Assembly (NCBI GenBank): GCA_030632405.1
Contig: DAOVUU010000088.1
Span: 1 to 8,276, forward strand
Direction of reading: 5' to 3'
DNA from: Desulfobulbaceae bacterium
Lineage (GTDB): Bacteria; Desulfobacterota; Desulfobulbia; Desulfobulbales; Desulfocapsaceae
DNA length: 8,276 nt
Notes under the pieces: model-generated
What the model saw: the letters and a program-made list of their open reading frames with translations, nothing else
Told to the model about the DNA's origin: nothing
The model's database searches: none
Translations under genes and position numbers: made by a program
Shown here: piece after piece, positions 1 through 6,126 of the stretch
Layout of the letters: each line of letters opens with the position of its first letter
Position numbering within the stretch: the first letter of the stretch is position 1

Positions 1-93
1 CCAATACCAAAAGGAGAAGGGAGAGATGTGATATGTGCAAGGATTCCACTGGATCGTTTTTTTAACATGGCCAGAGTAAGGTGTTTAAAATGA
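1..93 (+). CDS. Possible 3' end of an upstream gene (partial)
   Basis: Frame 1 is open from the first base for 30 codons and ends with TGA at 91-93. The translated tail ends in ICARIPLDRFFNMARVRCLK, a normal-looking mix of residues. The other two forward frames stop earlier, at about base 30 and base 63. The stop overlaps the start of the next small ORF as ATGA, as is common in operons, and a strong terminator follows at 254-286. The family cannot be named from 30 residues. A chance open frame of this length is quite possible, so confidence is low. Confidence 0.35.
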   Translation, partial: PIPKGEGRDVICARIPLDRFFNMARVRCLK

Positions 94-227
94 ATAAAAA
101 AAGCGAAAAAATGACATGCTGCCTTGAATATGGTTTTTTCAGTGCTATAATATACAATCTACTGAAAATTGGAAGCCTGTCTGATTGTGCATTTTTAAAT
201 TGCTTTTTATCTAAGAGTAAGGTATGA
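90..227 (+). CDS. Possible small protein of 45 aa, coupled to the upstream frame
   Basis: An ATG at 90 overlaps the preceding TGA as ATGA. A Shine-Dalgarno-like TAAGGTG lies at 77-83, a suitable distance upstream. The frame runs 45 codons to TGA at 225-227 and starts MNKKSEKMTCCLEYGFFSAI. The product has a basic amino end, a hydrophobic middle (about residues 14-25) and four cysteines (residues 10, 11, 33 and 38). I recognise no family. Against it, a near-consensus promoter (124-151) lies inside the frame. The frame may therefore be accidental, and the real product may be an RNA starting near 158. Coding and non-coding readings are about equally open. Confidence 0.3.
   Translation: MNKKSEKMTCCLEYGFFSAIIYNLLKIGSLSDCAFLNCFLSKSKV
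124..151 (+). promoter_or_regulatory. Sigma-70-type promoter with extended -10
   Basis: The -35 box is TTGAAT (124-129) and the -10 box is TATAAT (146-151), separated by 16 bases. A TGC at 143-145 precedes the -10, giving the extended form TGnTATAAT. This is one of the best promoter matches in the window. Transcription would start near 158 and reach the terminator at 254-286, giving an RNA of about 130 nt. Readthrough would carry on into the sigma-factor gene at 431. Confidence 0.6.
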
Positions 228-286
228 ATACGTGCTTCTGAGAAATACTACACGCTAGCGGGATCTTCCCCGCCAGCTTTTTTTTT
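158..286 (+). ncRNA. Candidate small RNA or attenuated leader
   Basis: This interval lies between a near-consensus promoter and a strong intrinsic terminator, and no convincing long gene starts inside it. It could be a free-standing small RNA of about 130 nt. It could also be a leader whose terminator controls readthrough into the sigma-factor gene, 145 bases further on. Apart from the terminator, the only pairing I see is GAAGC (172-176) with GCTTC (234-238). It does not match any RNA family I know. The overlapping 45-codon frame (90-227) is the rival reading. Confidence 0.3.
254..286 (+). terminator. Intrinsic terminator
   Basis: The stem GCTAGCGGG (254-262) pairs with CCCGCCAGC (269-277) with a single A-C mismatch, around a six-base loop. 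Nine T residues follow (278-286). It separates the upstream unit from the sigma-factor gene and could also act as an attenuator. Confidence 0.85.
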
Positions 287-356
287 GTCAAAAAAACCCT
301 GAATGCATATTCCTGGTAGGTACTAGCCCCCTTTATTGGAGTTCAGTACTTTTTCA

Positions 357-405
357 AGACTATCAAATAAACTGTGTCATTCAATTGTACAGGATAGTCT
401 ATAAA
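357..405 (+). promoter_or_regulatory. Inverted repeat next to a -10-like box upstream of the sigma gene
   Basis: AGACTATC (357-364) and GATAGTCT (393-400) are perfect inverted 8-mers 28 bases apart. The right arm runs directly into TATAAA (400-405), a -10-like box. No good -35 sits at the right distance (TGTCAT at 375-380 is 19 bases away). The repeat could be an operator for the sigma gene or a leader stem. This is the only notable structure between the terminator at 286 and the start at 431. Confidence 0.35.
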
Positions 406-430
406 ATTCAAGTAATGGAGTGGTTCACCG

Positions 431-1759
431 GTGCTACCTGAACTTAAAGAAAGTCTTCTGGAAGCAGGAAAAAAAGAAGGCTGTATTAGTTTCGATACGT
501 TAAATGAGCTGTTGCCAGATGAGATAAATGATCCCAATGCGATTGAGAAAATATTTAATTTTCTTGGTGCTCATTCCATAGAAATAGTAACAAAAGAAAA
601 AAATGGAGAAAAACGGACTCTTTCCGGAGAACTTTGGGTAAAAAAGAGTGATGATGACGACGAACTCTTAAAGAAAAAAGAAGATGCCTCAGCTGAAGAA
701 GACTCCCATGAAGGTGAAGAGACTACGACTACCTATCTTCGGGAGATGGGGCGATTCGATCTTCTTACGCCCGAAGAGGAAGCGAAGTACAGCAAGACAA
801 TTCGCCAGGGGTTCGACTCTATTATTATAGCAATTCGAGAGGATATTTCCCAAGTTCAGGAGATTCAGTTATTATGTGAGAGGATTGCACTCTGGGAGAA
901 GAGAGATCCAACCCTGAAACCTAAGAAACAGCAGCTTAATTTTATGCGGTACAGTGTTATAAGTGCCGCAAAAAAATATCCGGACAGGCGGGAATTATTC
1001 GAACTGCAGGCAAAACTTGAGGCATACAGCAGATCTATCGAGGCAGCAAAGGATACCATGATCAGGGCTAACTTAAGACTGGTCGTATCAATTGCCAAGC
1101 GGTATATGCACCAGGGATTGACTTTGGCCGACCTTATTCAGGAGGGCAATCTTGGTTTGATGCGTGCCGTATTTCGTTTTGACTATACGAAGGGGAATAA
1201 ATTCTCAACGTATGCAAGCTGGTGGATTCGACAGGCTATCACCAGGGCAATTCTCGATAAAACACGGACAATTCGATTACCTGTTCATTTTCTAGAACTC
1301 AGGAGCCAATTTTTCAAGGCATTTTATGCACTTTTTAAGGAACTAGGTCGAGAACCAACTCCTCTGGAAATTTCCAAGTCGACTAATTTACCGATGGATA
1401 AAATTTTATCCATTCTGGAGGCCTCAAGGGAACCCATCTCCCTTGAAACACCGGTAGGTGATGATGATTCTACTTTAGGGGATTTTCTTGAAAATCAGGA
1501 ATCTCAATCTCCTTATGACGCAGTGCAGACTCGAGAGTTGTCGGGTAGAGTTAACGACATTCTTGAAACGCTAACCGACAGAGAGGAAAAAATTATTCGT
1601 CTTCGGTTCGGTATTGGTGAAAAGGCTGAGTATACCCTTGAGGAAATTGGAAAACGGTTCAACGTCTCCAGGGAGCGTATTCGGCAAATCGAGAAGAAGG
1701 CCTTAAACAGGTTGCGTCATTCCAGTCGTAGAGAAAAACTGAAGTTTTTTATTGACTGA
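431..1759 (+). CDS. Sigma-70 family RNA polymerase sigma factor, RpoD/SigA type
   Basis: This 442-residue factor directs RNA polymerase to promoters. Region 1.1-like sequence covers about residues 1-70, followed by an acidic linker (73-96). Region 1.2 is at 98-132 and contains YLREMGRFDLLTPEEE. A spacer of about 70 residues follows in place of the long non-conserved region of proteobacterial RpoD. Region 2 (207-282) includes NLRLVVSIAKRY, DLIQEGNLGLM and the -10-reading WWIRQAIT. Region 3.0 keeps the His and Glu of PVHFLE. Region 4.2 (402-432) has the helix-turn-helix with SRERIRQIEKKAL. All DNA-reading residues look housekeeping-like. The start is GTG at 431, with GGAG at 417-420 and an in-frame TAA at 413-415. 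The finger of region 3.2 is one residue shorter than in E. coli RpoD. No dnaG lies upstream, so a second RpoD-like (group 2) factor is possible, though it could be the main one. Confidence 0.93.
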   Translation: MLPELKESLLEAGKKEGCISFDTLNELLPDEINDPNAIEKIFNFLGAHSIEIVTKEKNGEKRTLSGELWVKKSDDDDELLKKKEDASAEEDSHEGEETTTTYLREMGRFDLLTPEEEAKYSKTIRQGFDSIIIAIREDISQVQEIQLLCERIALWEKRDPTLKPKKQQLNFMRYSVISAAKKYPDRRELFELQAKLEAYSRSIEAAKDTMIRANLRLVVSIAKRYMHQGLTLADLIQEGNLGLMRAVFRFDYTKGNKFSTYASWWIRQAITRAILDKTRTIRLPVHFLELRSQFFKAFYALFKELGREPTPLEISKSTNLPMDKILSILEASREPISLETPVGDDDSTLGDFLENQESQSPYDAVQTRELSGRVNDILETLTDREEKIIRLRFGIGEKAEYTLEEIGKRFNVSRERIRQIEKKALNRLRHSSRREKLKFFID

Positions 1760-1773
1760 TAGTGTCTCATATT

Positions 1774-1807
1774 AAAAAAAAGCCGGGTTAATTACTCGGC
1801 TTTTTTT
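1774..1807 (+). terminator. Intrinsic terminator of the sigma-factor gene
   Basis: AGCCGGGT (1781-1788) pairs with ACTCGGCT (1794-1801), with one G-T wobble, around a five-base loop. T residues run to 1807. A matching A-run at 1774-1780 lengthens the stem. It lies 15 bases after the sigma stop codon and isolates that gene from mqnA. Confidence 0.9.
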
Positions 1808-1852
1808 GTTGATTCGGATAAAATATTTTGGGTGGTGGTTAATCGGTATCTG

Positions 1853-1978
1853 CCCATTAATGGCTCTTTTGTTCTAACCTCTTTGCTACTTTCAAAATTT
1901 AATCCCGGGAACAGCAAATTAATGGGAGCGGTTAAATTCATGGAATGGTACGGAGAGAATGCAGTTTTTCATTAATGG
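1853..1978 (+). repeat. Three ATTAATGG boxes upstream of mqnA
   Basis: ATTAATGG occurs at 1856-1863, 1918-1925 and 1971-1978, all in the same direction within the mqnA upstream spacer. The first copy is part of the perfect palindrome CCATTAATGG (1854-1863). CCCATTAAT (1853-1861) is also the exact reverse complement of ATTAATGGG (1918-1926). The arrangement could be an operator with several sites or a long-range stem in the leader. The spacer 1811-2032 otherwise shows no gene. Confidence 0.4.
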
Positions 1979-2032
1979 ACAATCACTGACTGTAGAGTTA
2001 CTCATTTTTTGTATAATTTGAGGACAATTCTA

Positions 2033-2890
2033 ATGAAACATTCGAAGGAAGCCATTGCCAAAATAGGCATTATTAATTTCATCAATACTGCACCTGTATG
2101 TGAAACATGGAAGCGGACTGTCAAAGATCAGAACTGGGAAATGGTTGAAGGGCTTCCTGTAGCATTGAGTAAAAAACTTGCTGACGGACACCTTGATCTT
2201 GGCCTTGTTTCCAGTTGTGAATATGCTCGCCATCCTAAAAAATACCGCATTTTATCGGGCCTTTCCATAAGTGCAAATGGCTCGGCTGATTCTGCCGGAT
2301 CTGTTTTTCTATTTTCCCACGTTCCGTTGAATCAACTCGATCAGGCCTCGGTCCTTTTGAGTTCTCAGTGTGAAACCTCCGTAGCTCTTGTTAAAATAAT
2401 TCTTGAAGAATTTAAAGGAATTAACCCAGATTATATAGTAGGTGATGTCGGTTCTGTTGAGATGGAACAGCATAAAGCCTGCCTGGTTTCCGGAGATGAT
2501 GCATTGCGACTGGTTGCAACATCGACCTATTTATATCAATTCGACTTAGCCGATATCTGGAAACGTGAAACCGGGCTGCCATTTGTCTTTGAAGTTTGTG
2601 TCGTTCGTGAGGAATTCTGTCACCAGCATCAAGGAATAACAGACGAAATACATAAAGAACTGTTGCGCTGCAGAGATGAAGGAATTGATGCAATTAAAGA
2701 GATCTGCACTGTTGCTGCAGGTAGAATACCCATGCCGGTATCAAGCTGTGTTGAATACCTGCAGACACTGGAATATGACTTTGATGCTCAAAAACAGAGG
2801 GCTCTAGGAACCTTTTTTGACTATTTGATGAAACGGGGTGAAATCGAGGAAGATGCCTTACCTTTACAAATTTATTCGAATTTGTGTTGA
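2033..2890 (+). CDS. mqnA: Chorismate dehydratase MqnA (futalosine menaquinone pathway)
   Basis: MqnA removes water from chorismate to give 3-enolpyruvylbenzoate, the first committed step of the futalosine route to menaquinone, in the cytoplasm. The 285-residue product has the family layout. An opening IGIINFINTAP strand carries Asn18. VEGLPVALSKKL and LDLGLVSSCEYARHP (about residues 54-68) follow, then the GSVFLFS loop (89-95) that lines the substrate pocket in this periplasmic-binding-protein-like fold. ATG at 2033 is chosen because GAGGA at 2020-2024 lies eight bases before it. An in-frame TTG at 2009 would add eight residues without a ribosome site. DUF3108 follows after 30 bases, so the two are probably cotranscribed. 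Other genes of the pathway are not in the window. The substrate-side loop seems about three residues longer than usual. Confidence 0.93.
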   Translation: MKHSKEAIAKIGIINFINTAPVCETWKRTVKDQNWEMVEGLPVALSKKLADGHLDLGLVSSCEYARHPKKYRILSGLSISANGSADSAGSVFLFSHVPLNQLDQASVLLSSQCETSVALVKIILEEFKGINPDYIVGDVGSVEMEQHKACLVSGDDALRLVATSTYLYQFDLADIWKRETGLPFVFEVCVVREEFCHQHQGITDEIHKELLRCRDEGIDAIKEICTVAAGRIPMPVSSCVEYLQTLEYDFDAQKQRALGTFFDYLMKRGEIEEDALPLQIYSNLC

Positions 2891-2920
2891 CAAAGTTGTC
2901 ATGTCAGGGTTTCACCTTTG

Positions 2921-3769
2921 ATGTTTAAAAAAACTCTTACCGCTTTTTTAACGATGGTGTTGACTTCCTTTTCGTGTTGGGCAGGAAATGGAACTCACAT
3001 CTCGCAGAGTGTAATCCGGACTACCCCTTATGGAGTTATCGATCCTGAATTGCTCTTAGTCGGATATTCTGGTGACGAAAAACTCGAGTATGACATCTCG
3101 TGGAGTGGGGGAATTAAAATTGGCGAACTGCATCTCGAAATTATAAAATTAAAAGATGCAGAGGAGAGTTATAAGATAAAGGCGTTTATCACTACAAAAG
3201 GTGGTCTCATCAATGCGATATACCCTGTTAATGACACCCATATAACCCATGTTCGTGGAAAAAAAAGGCTTCCTTACAGATACGAAATATGGCAGAAAGA
3301 AGGGTATAGCTATGAAGCACATCGATTGACTGAATATGATCAGAAAAACGGGGATATCAGGCTTTTTAAAAATAATAAGGCTGAAGGAGAATATCATGTG
3401 AGTGGTGAGATTAACAATGAATTCTCCTCTTTTTTTAACAGTCGTTTAATGGCCCTTCATGTTGGAAACGAATTTATTGTACCAACTTTTGCTGATAAAA
3501 AACGTGTGGAAGTTGTTGTTAATACAGTATCAAAAAGAAAACTGAAAAAAACGGTCTTAGGCTCTGTGTCAGCTGTGGAGGTTATGCCTGTTATGACCTT
3601 TAAAGGGTTGTATGACAAGAAAGGTGATACGGTCATCTGGTATACTGACGATGCGTGTAGAGTACCCGTTCTTATTAACTCTAAAATAGTGATTGGTTCT
3701 CTTACCGCCAAACTTGCAGCATATAAGAATTCGGCGTGCACATTGTATAGGCAGGTTGTAAGAGAATAA
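2921..3769 (+). CDS. Secreted DUF3108 domain protein
   Basis: This 282-residue protein has an amino-terminal signal peptide: basic FKK, a hydrophobic stretch to about residue 17, and probable cleavage after CWA at residue 21. It is likely periplasmic or associated with the outer membrane. The mature part matches the DUF3108 family. It opens with LEYDISWSGGIKIGELHLEI and ends with the family hallmark VIWYTDDACRVPVLINSKI followed by IGSLTAKLAAYKN. The family is probably beta-rich, and I know no firm biochemical role. ATG at 2921 is preferred. A TTG at 2918 is slightly better spaced from AGGG (2906-2909) but adds only one residue. The gene lies 30 bases after mqnA and 115 bases before purC. Cys19 lacks a proper lipobox, so a lipoprotein is unlikely. 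Confidence 0.88.
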   Translation: MFKKTLTAFLTMVLTSFSCWAGNGTHISQSVIRTTPYGVIDPELLLVGYSGDEKLEYDISWSGGIKIGELHLEIIKLKDAEESYKIKAFITTKGGLINAIYPVNDTHITHVRGKKRLPYRYEIWQKEGYSYEAHRLTEYDQKNGDIRLFKNNKAEGEYHVSGEINNEFSSFFNSRLMALHVGNEFIVPTFADKKRVEVVVNTVSKRKLKKTVLGSVSAVEVMPVMTFKGLYDKKGDTVIWYTDDACRVPVLINSKIVIGSLTAKLAAYKNSACTLYRQVVRE

Positions 3770-3829
3770 AAATGCTGGCGTTGTAAAAAAATCTGTCTAT
3801 TACGTTTTAACATCTCAAAGGTGTGCGAA

Positions 3830-3883
3830 ATGAAGTTCAGATATTTAAAAAAATTCCGATTAATTCGGATAAGGAGTATGTGA
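3830..3883 (+). CDS. Possible 17-residue leader peptide ahead of purC
   Basis: ATG at 3830 follows AAAGGTG (3817-3823) at a normal ribosome-site distance. It opens 17 codons, [17 protein letters not shown], ending with TGA one base before the purC ATG. Seven of 17 residues are Lys or Arg. The frame covers the purC Shine-Dalgarno sequence and a small hairpin, so translating it could control or couple purC expression. It could also be chance, since a 17-codon frame is common in AT-rich DNA. No peptide family is recognised. Confidence 0.3.
   Translation: MKFRYLKKFRLIRIRSM
3855..3869 (+). promoter_or_regulatory. Small hairpin abutting the purC ribosome site
   Basis: TCCGA (3855-3859) pairs with TCGGA (3865-3869) around TTAAT. 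It ends two bases before the purC Shine-Dalgarno sequence AAGGAG (3871-3876), which lies eight bases from the start codon. It is too short and lacks the T-run needed for a terminator. It might tune translation. Confidence 0.3.
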
Positions 3884-3884
3884 A

Positions 3885-4778
3885 ATGATTGTACCAGTAA
3901 CTTCCACAGATTGTCCGGATCTTTTGCTCCTGCACAGGGGGAAGGTTCGTGATATGTATGGTATCCCGGGGCATGATGATAAGTTGCTCATGGTGGCAAC
4001 TGACCGCATATCCGCATACGATGTAGTAATGGATGATGCTATTCCAGGTAAGGGGGCTGTGTTGACTCAGTTGTCTTTGTTTTGGTTTAATCTGCTGGGT
4101 GATATTATTGAAAATCATCTTATCACTGCCAATGTTGATGAATACCCTGATATATGTAAACAATATGCAAACCAGCTTTTAGGACGCTCTATGCTGGTTA
4201 AAAAAACCCAACCCCTTACCATCGAGTGTATTGTTCGTGGATATATTTCCGGTTCATTCTGGAAAGCATATCAAAAGGATAATGTCGTATGTGGATTTAA
4301 GTTGCCGGTGGGGATGGTTGAATCTGAAAAATTCCCCAAACCTTTATTCACACCTTCTACAAAGGCAGAGATTGGAGATCATGATGAAAATATATCTCTT
4401 GAGCAGATGGAGGAAATTGTCGGCAGCCAAAGGGCGGAGGAGATAGAAAATATCAGTATTGCTCTATACCAAAGGGCAGCCGACTATGCGCTGAAAAAGG
4501 GTGTTATCATAGCCGACACAAAATTCGAACTGGGTGAGGTGAATGGTAAACTTATTTTAATCGACGAAGTATTGACCCCTGATTCTTCAAGGTTCTGGCC
4601 AGAAGATAAATATGGCCCGGGGAGGGCACAGCCCAGCTTTGATAAACAGTACTTAAGAGACTATCTCTCCACTCTCGACTGGAATAAAAAAGCTCCCTCT
4701 CCCGCCTTACCTGCTGAAATCGTAGAGAAGACGAAGGCAAGGTATGAGGAGGCGGTAAGAAAAATTACTCAAGGTTGA
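3885..4778 (+). CDS. purC: Phosphoribosylaminoimidazole-succinocarboxamide (SAICAR) synthase
   Basis: PurC joins aspartate to carboxyaminoimidazole ribotide using ATP, giving SAICAR in purine synthesis in the cytoplasm. The 297-residue length fits the longer, yeast-like form rather than the form of about 240 residues in E. coli. Visible signatures are HRGKVRDMY at 17-25, the ATP-side RISAYDVV (41-48), family signature 1 at 110-124 ([15 protein letters not shown]) and signature 2 at 208-217 ([10 protein letters not shown]). [14 protein letters not shown] follows at 226-239. The ATG at 3885 has a strong AAGGAG site eight bases upstream. It reads as intact. It follows DUF3108 by 115 bases and may share its transcript or have its own promoter, though I see no clear promoter boxes. 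Confidence 0.97.
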   Translation: MIVPVTSTDCPDLLLLHRGKVRDMYGIPGHDDKLLMVATDRISAYDVVMDDAIPGKGAVLTQLSLFWFNLLGDIIENHLITANVDEYPDICKQYANQLLGRSMLVKKTQPLTIECIVRGYISGSFWKAYQKDNVVCGFKLPVGMVESEKFPKPLFTPSTKAEIGDHDENISLEQMEEIVGSQRAEEIENISIALYQRAADYALKKGVIIADTKFELGEVNGKLILIDEVLTPDSSRFWPEDKYGPGRAQPSFDKQYLRDYLSTLDWNKKAPSPALPAEIVEKTKARYEEAVRKITQG

Positions 4779-4857
4779 CAGGTGAGGGGCATTGTTTTGG
4801 CCTTGGGGCGACGTGTTTTTCATTGGAACCGTAGCCTTTAGATTGGGTTTTTCCGGA
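4779..4857. other. Convergent junction between purC and the epimerase gene
   Basis: The two genes end facing each other across 79 bases. I see no hairpin followed by a T-run on either strand, although each transcript would be expected to stop here. Termination may be factor-dependent, or the transcripts may overlap. Confidence 0.5.
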
Positions 4858-5748
4858 TCAGTTGGAGTCTGTACAAAATCGTAGGGTTTCGTCCAATGAA
4901 CGATCCTTGTATTCAAATCCAGCTTCAAGAAGTATTTTGGGTGTAGTTCTGTTACTGCAGAGAAGCATCTCATCCGCCATTTGACCAAAAATTACTTTCA
5001 CCACAAATGCGGGGATACGGAAAAATGTCGGACGATTTAATGTTTTTCCGAGGGACTGAGTCAATATTTTGTTTGTAGTCTGTACAGGACTGACGATATT
5101 GACTGGTCCATTTATTTTGTCGTTTTTTAAAATAAATGCAACGGATTCTATAAGGTCCCTGATACTTATCCAGCTTATATATTGGTTACCGTCACCGATT
5201 ACACCTCCGAGACCTACCTTAAAGGGTGGAATCATTTTGTGCAGAGCCCCGCCTTTGGGACTGAGCACCATGCCAAACCGAAGGTTAACCACCCTGATAC
5301 CCATATCGGTCAGACGTTGCGTTTCCTTTTCCCATTGTTCGCAGACATCTGATAGAAATCCTTGGCCCTGGGTGCTCATTTCATCAAGTAATTCGTCACC
5401 TCTACTGCCATAGTAGCCGACAGCAGAAGCAGACAGGAAAACGTCCGGTTTTATTGCCAGCTGTGAAATGTAGTCTGCCAGCTGCCTTGTACCATCAACT
5501 CTGCTGTTCAGGATACGCTCTTTTTTTGCAGATGACCATCGGCTGTCGGCTACATTTTCTCCGGCAAGGTGGATTACCGCGTTATAGTGCGAAACTCCGG
5601 TTACATCTATCGCCTCTGTTGCCCAGAAATGAGCCTGCTCATTGTTGGGATTTCTGCGCAAACTTTGAATTGAATAACCTTTGCTGAAGAGGAATTCTAC
5701 TAAAGCACTTCCCACAAGGCCGGAACTTCCGGTTATCAGAGTTTTCAT
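4858..5748 (-). CDS. TIGR01777 family NAD(P)-binding epimerase (YfcH/SulA-like)
   Basis: This 296-residue protein is an extended short-chain dehydrogenase/reductase-type protein. A nucleotide-binding GSSGLVG (residues 7-13) opens the Rossmann fold. IHLAGENVADSRW (59-71) and SASAVGYYGSRGDE (106-119) are hallmarks of the TIGR01777 group. NLRFGMVLSPKGGALHKMIPPF (155-176) and GNQYISWISIRDL follow, and the last 50 or so residues match the DUF1731 tail with LLEAGFEYKD. The cellular substrate is not known for this family. Its ATG has no recognisable Shine-Dalgarno sequence. It lies 33 bases after the ygbA-like gene and is probably the last gene of the minus-strand unit. The carboxyl end has no usual basic extension and looks complete. 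Confidence 0.94.
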   Translation of the reverse strand: MKTLITGSSGLVGSALVEFLFSKGYSIQSLRRNPNNEQAHFWATEAIDVTGVSHYNAVIHLAGENVADSRWSSAKKERILNSRVDGTRQLADYISQLAIKPDVFLSASAVGYYGSRGDELLDEMSTQGQGFLSDVCEQWEKETQRLTDMGIRVVNLRFGMVLSPKGGALHKMIPPFKVGLGGVIGDGNQYISWISIRDLIESVAFILKNDKINGPVNIVSPVQTTNKILTQSLGKTLNRPTFFRIPAFVVKVIFGQMADEMLLCSNRTTPKILLEAGFEYKDRSLDETLRFCTDSN

Positions 5749-5781
5749 AGTATTTCAGGTTTTTGATGTTCATGAATTCAG

Positions 5782-6126
5782 TTATATCTTAACCTTACCA
5801 GTCAAATCAGGTGATTTTCTTCTGGAATCAATAACATGCTGTAGAGCTATAATGGGATGTTTCCAGATCATTTTGGGCCCGGAATAACGCATAACATCTA
5901 CTATTTTCTGGCGCATATCTTTCTTATAACAATGAACTGAACATTTGCCACAGGTTGTCTTATGTTCCTGGAAGGGGCAGTTTGAGAGCCGTTTTGCTGC
6001 ATAATCCAACAATTCTGTGCATTCATTGCAAATTGGATTATCATCGTTATGATGATCTCTGCAGTACAATTTTACCATGAGTGTTACAGTATCAAGTTCT
6101 CTTTGAAGTATAGGGGGCAAGGTCAT
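5782..6126 (-). CDS. ygbA: YgbA-like nitrosative-stress protein (nitrous oxide-stimulated promoter family)
   Basis: This 114-residue protein matches the YgbA family, often listed as nitrous oxide-stimulated promoter family. Hallmarks are LYCRDHH (20-26), CNEC (33-36), LLDYAAKRLSNCPF (39-52), the TCGKCSVHCYK block (58-68) and MRYSGPKMIWKHP. Its seven cysteines (22, 33, 36, 50, 59, 62, 66) suggest binding of a metal or iron-sulfur cluster, which is an inference. In enterobacteria ygbA is in the NsrR regulon and helps growth under nitrosative stress. Here the ATG overlaps the shikimate-kinase stop as ATGA, indicating translational coupling, and no ribosome site is seen. A later Met17 just before LYCRDHH is an alternative start. 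I see no NsrR-like or HcpR-like palindrome upstream of the unit. Confidence 0.9.
   Translation of the reverse strand: MTLPPILQRELDTVTLMVKLYCRDHHNDDNPICNECTELLDYAAKRLSNCPFQEHKTTCGKCSVHCYKKDMRQKIVDVMRYSGPKMIWKHPIIALQHVIDSRRKSPDLTGKVKI

Noticed and set aside
224..241. Five-codon frame MNTCF just before the first terminator
   Set aside because: It is too short, and has no run of identical amino acids to suggest attenuation by starvation.
343..537. 64-codon minus-strand frame over the sigma-gene start
   Set aside because: It overlaps the sigma coding start on the other strand and looks like a shadow frame.
2009..2032. Longer mqnA with a TTG start at 2009
   Set aside because: It would add eight residues but has no ribosome site. 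ATG 2033 has GAGGA at an ideal distance and gives the usual family amino end.
2918..2920. TTG start of the DUF3108 gene, one codon earlier
   Set aside because: The spacing from AGGG is slightly better, but ATG 2921 is the more common codon and the difference is one residue.
2963..2980. Lipoprotein signal at Cys19 of the DUF3108 protein
   Set aside because: The residues before the cysteine (SFS) do not form a lipobox. An ordinary signal peptidase site after CWA fits better.
3457..3813. 118-codon minus-strand frame across the DUF3108 gene
   Set aside because: It is antisense to a clear family member, with no ribosome site and no recognisable protein features.
1812..3872. ATTCGGATAA present at both 1812-1821 and 3863-3872
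   Set aside because: Two copies of one 10-mer 2 kb apart in AT-rich spacers, in different settings, are most simply coincidence.
5069..5413. 114-codon open frame on the + strand inside the epimerase gene
   Set aside because: It lies fully antisense to a confidently identified gene, has low-complexity serine- and proline-rich content, and matches no family.
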